Source: Phymorhynchus buccinoides (lineage: Eukaryota > Mollusca > Gastropoda > Neogastropoda > Raphitomidae). From it: 64,000 bases of DNA. The position numbers were made by a program, and so were the translations under genes. Of this stretch, positions 57,870-64,000 are shown piece by piece. Positions within the stretch are counted from its first letter, which is position 1. Every line of letters starts with the position of its first letter. The stretch spans positions 37,263,427 through 37,327,426 of the forward strand of contig CM065680.1 in assembly GCA_017654935.2 (NCBI GenBank), given 5' to 3'. The notes under the pieces were generated by a model. It ran no database searches and was not told the DNA's origin. It was given only the letters and a program-made list of their open reading frames with translations.

Positions 57870-58180
57870 TATAGGGACGAAAATGGTAGAATTGGGAAAC
57901 TCACCAGGGTTTGGGTTGGGTGATCAAAGTAGAAAAGGGGAACAAGCCAGCTTTTCGCTCGTAGAGCTTTCATGAGACTGGGAGTTAGTGGGGAAAGAGA
58001 CAGAGTTTAAAAGCAAGTTAACAACAAAAAACTGAATAGAGCTCGGAATGAAAAGAGAGGGTTAATTGAGGTTAGGTAGTGTGAGTAGAAATCACGAATA
58101 CATGAGACAGTGAAAGTAAAAAGACAGAATTAAGGGGAAAGGGAGGATATGATGGTAGTGGTTTGAAGGAAGCAGGGTGT
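57870..58180. other. Intergenic DNA, nothing recognised
   Basis: No gene or repeat supported. Confidence 0.35.
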
Positions 58181-58183
58181 GAA

Positions 58184-58290
58184 CACACACACACACAAAC
58201 AGTACACACACACAAACAGGCACACACACACAGGCACACACACACACAGGCACACACACACACAGGCACACACACGCACGCACGCGCACG

Positions 58291-58370
<80 letters not shown>

Positions 58371-58417
58371 CACGCACGCACGCGCACACGCACGCACACG
58401 CACGCACACGCACACGC

Positions 58418-58452
<35 letters not shown>
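58184..58452. repeat. (CA)n microsatellite with CG interruptions
   Basis: Long CA repeat with CGCACG and AGGCACA variants. Confidence 0.95.
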
Positions 58453-58453
<1 letters not shown>

Positions 58454-58732
58454 GCACACTACTCACATTTCAAGCGCCATCTCTAGTACTAACCCCAATT
58501 GTCTCAAATGCATGGACAAAGCATTAAAAACAAAAAACCCACCTGAACCCAATCCATGTGTCAGGAGTTCGAAGATGAACAACAACCTCTATTATGATAT
58601 ATTTCTTTGTTTTCGTCGTATTTGAAACCAAATTGAAACAGACCATAATTTGTTCAACACTTTTTTTTTTAAAGCTCTTTCAAATTTGATACCTACATTG
58701 TCGCATTATGATTGGATCGTAATCAATGTGGC

Positions 58733-58925
58733 GGTACCATAGCCGATGAGGTTTAACCGAGGCGTGGTTACCGCTACACCTATCTATATTGTTAAAAACT
58801 CGGGACTTTACTGGTGTTGCATTGCCTCCGGGCATTGCAGCCACTATTGTTCCCACCATCTTTGTATTTACAAATGTCCCATATGTGTCTATGACCGAGA
58901 GGACGTAAAACATCATTTTCACCAT
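58733..58925 (+). repeat. SINE-like repeat, family S1, copy 4 (most complete)
   Basis: From GGTACCATAGCCGATGAGG to CGAGAGGACGTAAAACATCA. Shared blocks are CACCTATCTATATTGTTAAA, GGACTTTACTGGTGTTGCA, GTTCCCACCATCTTTG and GTCCCATATGTGTCTATGAC. Length is about 190 bp. No clear A/B boxes. Confidence 0.7.
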
Positions 58926-59519
58926 CACCACCTACATTGTCCTCTAACTTGTTTTCTTTCTTTCCTTTTATATAAAAAAAACCCCACCAACACCACCATT
59001 TCTTCCACCTTCCTTTATCCATTTTTTCTCTCTATTTCTTTCTTTCTTTCTGCTCTTTCTTTTGAACAATGCGATGACGCTATTCATCGATCATCCTTTC
59101 CCCATTTTTTCTGGATGCCTACAGGCGATCTGGTGGAAATGTTAACGCGGGTCAAAATGATTCTTTTCCTTCTTTTATTATGAGTACCCAGGGTTGCACA
59201 AGAACAGACAGAAAGCATAATAACAATAGGGAAGTAGGGTTAATAGGGACATCAATGGGATGGAAAGGGGTGGGGCGGGTAACTTGCACTGGAGCTTCGC
59301 GCGTTTCTATATACACTCACACATACATACTTGGCGCACGCACGCACGCACGCACCCACACACGCATGAATGTACGCGTACACCGACACACCGACACAGG
59401 CATACACACAGACACATACATCATTGTGTATGTGTGTATTTGTATGTGCGTGTATGTGTGTACTTGTATGTGCGTGTATGTGTGTACTCGTATGCGCGCG
59501 CGCGCGCGTATGTGTGTGT

Positions 59520-59554
<35 letters not shown>

Positions 59555-59990
59555 AATGACACAGAACGGTATGTTCGCACAAAGCAAAGAACGCGAGACA
59601 GATTTTGGGCTTCTTGCTGAATAAAAGTAAAGTAAGTTGGTTTTAACGAATTTGTTTATATTGAGAATCACATAGTAAAGCAGCAACATAAACAAATGAG
59701 AACGAGCACAACAAGCTTGAAGCCTATACAAGGCGCTCAAATGCAAGCAGATTATACAATATTGGCTGCCACAAGTAATAAGAAACAAGAAAACTGCATA
59801 CTCGTGTAAATGCTAATACGAGTTCATGAACATGTCTGCTTCCAACTCGGTCACAAGACGATATAATACTACTGCTACTGCTTCTGCTACTGCTTCCGTG
59901 CTGCTATCCCACTATAAACCTCCTGCTGTTTTTGCTGTTTTCTTGTGTGGACAAAGGCGAATCCGCGGATAGATCCAGTTGTTTTATTGT
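58926..59990. other. Intergenic DNA with microsatellite
   Basis: CA/CG and TG repeats at about 59330-59552. No gene supported. Confidence 0.5.
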
Positions 59991-60004
59991 GTCTCGTGTA
60001 AATA

Positions 60005-60430
60005 AAATAACGTCTGTTAAGTCCTCTCGCGGACTTTTTGTCCTTATGTGCACATTAGTCTAAAATGACCCTGTTTCTGAATTTGTTTGGTATTTATTGC
60101 AAGTATTTATTTCATTACTCGCCATGTTAGATTACCACACAAATTTTGAAAACATTCTACCCACTAGTTCATGAGATGCAGCTCGGACATGAAGTAAGGA
60201 AATTTCGGTTTTGTTTGTAAGTCTTCCTTGGCGGAGGTTTGCGCTGGCGGTTCAAAATTCAGGATCTGAATAGGTTGTGACATAATGATCAAGAATATAT
60301 ACGGCTATGGGAGACCCTAGGCTTATTGTAGATCATGGTATCCGCGAGAGGACAAAATGTCCGCGAAAGGACTTAACAAACGTCACTTCACCCTTGTTGT
60401 GTGCTTGTTTGTTTGTTGTACTGTCCTCCT
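60005..60430 (+). repeat. Dispersed repeat R3, copy 2, with inverted block
   Basis: 60225-60430 matches 45430-45640. In addition, GTTAAGTCCTCTCGCGGACT near 60018 is the inverse of GTCCGCGAAAGGACTTAAC near 60360, making a fold-back of about 370 bp that copy 1 does not show. Confidence 0.65.
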
Positions 60431-60528
60431 GTTGTTGTTGTTGCTCTTCCTGCTACTGGGATAATAATTTTGCCTTATTAAATCATTATGTGATATGAAA
60501 TACTCCTAAATAAATGTTCACAACGATG

Positions 60529-60573
<45 letters not shown>

Positions 60574-60625
60574 CTTAAATAGCGCATAATCTTGCTAAGC
60601 AACTCTATGCGCTTTTCACTCACCA
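60529..60625 (-). repeat. LINE-type 3' tail: (AAT)n plus GCGC-box
   Basis: (AAT)n at 60529-60572, then ATGCTTAAATAGCGCATAAT and CTCTATGCGCTTT. Read on the minus strand this is the AGCGCTAT...(ATT)n type of ending used by L2/CR1-group LINEs. Confidence 0.55.
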
Positions 60626-60761
60626 TTCGTACAAACATTTCTAACAGACTGGCTCACGTATCCTCATCTCCATGAAAACGAATACATTAGAGAATGCATT
60701 GCATATAATCATAACACAACACACTAACACCCACCTCCCTTCAAACCCACCACCCCACCCG

Positions 60762-60955
60762 CCCCAGGTCAAGCCCTGTTTTTTCAACAAAGGGGTGACC
60801 ACTGCCTGTTTGAACTGTGGAGGCACTGTACCTGATGAGAGGGATTTTGTAAACAATGTGTAACTAGGGGGGTCACATGAGAAGCACCTTGTTTCAGGAG
60901 AGAAGTGGGGGTGGGGTCAAAGACACAACTTTTACTGGGGGACTGGATTATAATA
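60762..60955 (-). pseudogene. L2-type reverse transcriptase fragment
   Basis: Two adjacent minus-strand frames read SPSKSCVFDPTPTSLLKQ then, after a frameshift, NKSLSSGTVPPQFKQAVVTPLLKK in slightly degraded form. This corresponds to the segment KKSCELDPSPASIL...SLTSGTFPQEYKSAVVRPLLKK of the complete frame at 57-2936. It is a remnant of about 60 codons; the rest of the LINE is deleted and the tail at 60529-60625 probably belongs to it. Confidence 0.75.
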
Positions 60956-61034
60956 ATAATAATAATAATAATAATGATGATGATGATGATGATAATGATA
61001 ATAATGATAATAATGATAATAATGATGATAATGG

Positions 61035-61099
<65 letters not shown>
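60951..61099. repeat. (AAT)n, (GAT)n and (CTA)n microsatellite
   Basis: Trinucleotide tracts, ending in (CTA)n that is interrupted by a PAL214 element and resumes after it at 61314-61339. Confidence 0.95.
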
Positions 61100-61313
61100 G
61101 GGGAAGACGGGGTAAAAAGCGCATGGGCGGGTAAGAAGCCCACCCCAATTATCTCATGAAATGAAGCAAATTTCAGTCTCATTTTGCCCATGAGACGAGC
61201 GTTAATGTCTAGCATTCGTCTCATGGGCAAATTTGACTGACATTTTCTTTATTTCATGAGATAAGTGGGGTGGGCTTCTTACCCGCCCATGCGCTTTTTA
61301 CCCCGTCTTCCCC
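61100..61313 (+). mobile_element. PAL214 copy 4, inside a (CTA)n microsatellite
   Basis: Complete and 214 bp; (CTA)n continues on both sides, consistent with insertion at a TA of the repeat. Confidence 0.9.
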
Positions 61314-61549
61314 TACTACTACTACTACTACTACTACTAATAATAATAATATATCACATTGGTCTAAAGCTGTCCCAATTAAGGGGCCGCTACACTGCAT
61401 ACGATTCGATAAACTGCGATCCGACTGTGACATTCGTGAGACATGATTCACGTGAAATTCTACTGTCTAAAATTAATCTGATGAAATCCTACTAGTTTAG
61501 TTCACTCTATTTGTAGTCCCCCGTCAGCTTACACGAATCTAATTGAATA

Positions 61550-61763
61550 GGGGAAGACGGGGTAAAAAGCGCATGGGCGGGTAAGAAGCCCACCCCAATT
61601 ATCTCATGAAATAAAGACAATTTCAGTCAAATTTGCCCATGAGACGAATGCTAGACATTAACGCTCGTCTCATGGGCAAAATGAGACTGAAATTTGCTTC
61701 ATTTCATGAGATAATTGGGGTGGGCTTCTTACCCGCCCATGCGCTTTTTATCCCGTTTTCCCC
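61550..61763 (-). mobile_element. PAL214 copy 5, opposite orientation
   Basis: TA-flanked, 214 bp; the central asymmetry (GAATGCTAGACATTAACGC) is the reverse of copies 1-4. Right end slightly eroded (TTTATCCCGTTTTCCCC). Confidence 0.9.
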
Positions 61764-61832
61764 TATATGTATTTTTGAATCAGACATTTTATTTGATTCG
61801 CGGTATAGGCGCTATTGGGGTCTACATGAGTA

Positions 61833-62261
61833 GGTGAAGACGGGGTAAAAAGCCCAAGGGTGGGTAAGAAGCCCATGCCAATTATCTCATGAAATAAAGA
61901 AAATTTCGGTCAAATTTGCCCATGAGACGAATGCTAAACATTAACACTCGTCTCATGGGCAAAATGTGACTGAAATTTGCTTAATTTCATGAGATAATTG
62001 GCATGGGCTTCTTATTAGCATTCGTCTCATGGGCAAATTTGACCGACATTTTCTTTATTTCATGAGATAATTGGCACGGGCTTCTTACCACCCCAATTAT
62101 CTCATGAAATAAAGAAAATTTCAGTCAAATTTGCCCATGAGACGAATGCTAGACATTAACGCTCGTCTCATGGGCAAAATGAGACTGAAATTTGCTTCAT
62201 TTCATGAGATAATTGGGGTGGGCTTCTTACCCGCCCATGCGCTTTTTACCCCGTCTTCCCC
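61833..62261 (-). mobile_element. Composite PAL-type element with three palindromic segments
   Basis: 429 bp between TA and TA. A diverged left copy (GGTGAAGACGGGGTAAAAAG, with AAGCCCATGCCAATTATC) runs to about 62014 and is followed by a half arm to about 62090. A right copy lacking its left tip ends at a normal CTTTTTACCCCGTCTTCCCC. It looks like fusion or template switching between related palindromes. Confidence 0.75.
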
Positions 62262-62465
62262 TAGTGAACAAAAACAGTGGAATTATTTTTAGACGGAAGC
62301 ATTTCACGTGAATCATGACTCACAGACATCGTCACAATCGGATCGCATCGTATGCAGTGTGTCAGCCCCTTTAGTCACCCCCCTCATGTTTACGACCCTC
62401 AGTCTCAAGGTCTGCTTCTCTTAATCAAATGAAAATTATCCTTGGACCAGTGATCCTAACCCTAT

Positions 62466-62658
62466 GGCCGGGTTCACATTAGACGCGTAAGTTCCGTACG
62501 GAAAACCCTAAATAAGTGGAAGAAAGAAGGATAAAAGTTTACGCATTTATAGGGGAAACTCGGACACGTGCGCAAATCTTTCCCCTTCTTTGAGTCACTT
62601 TTTTATGGATTGCGCACGGGTTTCCGCATGGAATATCCGCTTATGTGTGTACACGGCC
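62466..62658. mobile_element. Small TIR element 'GGCCGGGTTCACA'
   Basis: GGCCGGGTTCACATTAGACG and TTATGTGTGTACACGGCC are imperfect inverted ends of about 43 bp. No coding capacity. Confidence 0.5.
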
Positions 62659-63386
62659 TTACCCTTTCCCCCCAAAAACAGCAGATTTTGTTGTTGCTTA
62701 TCAAGAAAAAATTTCAAGGCCAAAAATTTAAAAGGAGGCGAGGGGTTACTAAAATACATGATGGTCATCTTTAAAATATTTCCCTAAAAATACTTGCCAA
62801 GAGTATTCAAACATTGAAGGTATCATTAATTTTCAGATGATACCTGTACAGAGGCGGACCAAATGATTCGTAAGGAGGGGGGTCGGGGTTCCGCCGAGGG
62901 TCCAGGGAGCTGCATAGCCAGCCAAGAAATCCTTCCACCAGGATTTTCCACTACCGTCGGAGCGTTTGTTCAGCATTTGTTTGTTTTGATTGTTTGTTTA
63001 ATCAGTATTTAATCATTTCACGCCCTACGTTGCCCTCAAACACACCTATCGCGGGCCGCTGTACCTTCTATAAGGTACATCCTGGGGTACAGGGGGGGGG
63101 GGGGGGGGCGGGAAGGGGGTCCGGAAACTCCTTTCACGGCCTACCTTGCCTTCAAACACTCAAACACACTATTTACGGGACGCTATTTTCGCATTTTATT
63201 GATTAATAAGCCCAAAACAGAGTCATTTTCGCACTTTACACTCTTTTATATGGTACATCTTGGGTGTGGGGGGTCCTCATTTTTTTGGCAGTGGGGGGGG
63301 GGGGGGGGGGGGGTTCCGGAACCCCTGGAACCCAACCCCACCCCCGATCCGCCTCTGAGACTGTACGTAGGACAACTTAAAATGGA
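62659..63386. other. Intergenic DNA with poly-G tracts
   Basis: Poly-G at about 63091-63108 and 63293-63313, each in related context (CTTCTATAAGGTACATCCTGG and CTTTTATATGGTACATCTTGG), suggesting a diverged tandem duplication of about 185 bp. No gene. Confidence 0.5.
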
Positions 63387-63388
63387 TA

Positions 63389-63602
63389 GGGGAAGACGGG
63401 GTAAAAAGCGCACGGGCGGGTAAGAAGCCCACCCCAATTATCTCATGAAATGAAGCAAATTTCAGTCTCATTTTGCCCATGAGACGAGCGTTAATGTCTA
63501 GCATTCGTCTCATGGGCAAATTTGACTGAAATTTTCTTTATTTCATGAGATAATTGGGGTGGGCTTCTTACCCGCCCATGCGCTTTTTACCCCGTCTTCC
63601 CC
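63389..63602 (+). mobile_element. PAL214 copy 6
   Basis: Complete and 214 bp between TA 63387-63388 and TA 63603-63604. Differs from copy 4 at very few positions. Confidence 0.9.
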
Positions 63603-63676
63603 TACTCCAAATCCAAGAATATTTCATTTATTACCAGGTCTGTATCATTCGAACGCATTTTCCGCTCACTTCCTAT

Positions 63677-64000
63677 CCCGTTGTCAACCATGTGGGGGAA
63701 ATGTTGACGTAGGTGATGGGCACATGGGAAAAACAGACAAAAGTCGATGGCCCGTTGTCAACCATGTGGGGGAAATGTTGACATAGGTGATGGGCGCATG
63801 GGAAATGTGGGGGAACATAGACAAAAAACAGTCGCGTGGCCCGTTGTCAACCATGTGGGGGAAATGTTGACATGGGGGAAATGTTGACATAGGGGATTGG
63901 TACATGGGAAAAACAGACAAAAGTCGTTGGCCCGTTGTCAACCATGTGGGGGAAATGTTGACATAGGTGATTGGCGCATGGGAAAACCAGACAAAAGTCG
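63677..64000. repeat. Minisatellite running off the right edge
   Basis: CCCGTTGTCAACCATGTGGG starts units at 63677, 63751, 63840 and 63931. Periods are about 74, 89 and 91 because GGGGGAAATGTTGACAT is internally repeated in some units. The minus strand stays open across the array, giving repeated Pro/Ser/Phe/Met-rich peptides, but there is no other sign of a gene. Confidence 0.9.

Larger units (their letters stand above)
61381..62372. mobile_element. Fold-back element hosting two PAL-type insertions
   Basis: The left arm (AAGGGGCCGCTACACTGCAT and following, to about 61470) and right arm (from about 62285 to TATGCAGTGTGTCAGCCCCT) are inverted copies of roughly 90 bp. Between them sit PAL copies at 61550-61763 and 61833-62261. 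Without these, the element would be about 350 bp. Confidence 0.7.

Noticed and set aside
58163..58486. His-Thr and Cys-Val repeat frames over this and other CA/TG tracts
   Set aside because: These are translations of dinucleotide microsatellites, not proteins.

Overview
The window looks like nuclear DNA of an animal, most likely a lophotrochozoan such as a mollusc. It has one multi-exon protein gene with GT/AG introns, an L2-type LINE, a mariner relic, many short inverted-repeat transposons, and long (CA)n, (CT)n, (GA)n and (CTA)n microsatellites. The taxon is an inference: the only host gene resembles klumpfuss, a protostome member of the EGR/WT1 zinc-finger class, and no mitochondrial or rRNA marker is present.

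Layout. 1-2940: 3' part of a CR1/L2-group LINE on the minus strand with an uninterrupted endonuclease-reverse transcriptase frame. 2941-25900: gene-poor, AT-rich DNA carrying several families of inverted-repeat elements: TTAA-flanked piggyBac-like, TA-flanked, a hAT-like deletion derivative, and other fold-backs. 25906-31570: the minus-strand zinc-finger gene, with three exons that join in frame, four C2H2 fingers and a PLDLS CtBP-type motif. A 79-bp candidate upstream exon lies at 32227-32305. 33000-51400: dispersed SINE/LINE-tail repeats, tandem arrays, microsatellites and a 1.7-kb TIR element. 51477-63602: a dense cluster of one palindromic element family of about 214 bp, including a copy inserted in another copy and a 1.35-kb relative inserted in a pogo-like element. 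This stretch also holds a decayed mariner transposase and a scrap of L2-type reverse transcriptase. A minisatellite runs off the right edge.

Only the zinc-finger gene looks like a functional host gene; its product is expected to be a nuclear DNA-binding repressor. Everything else is mobile or repetitive DNA, much of it nested, so insertion order can be read directly. The most informative result is the palindromic family: nested and filled/empty-site comparisons inside this window show that it moves with duplication of a TA target, although no transposase gene for it is visible here.
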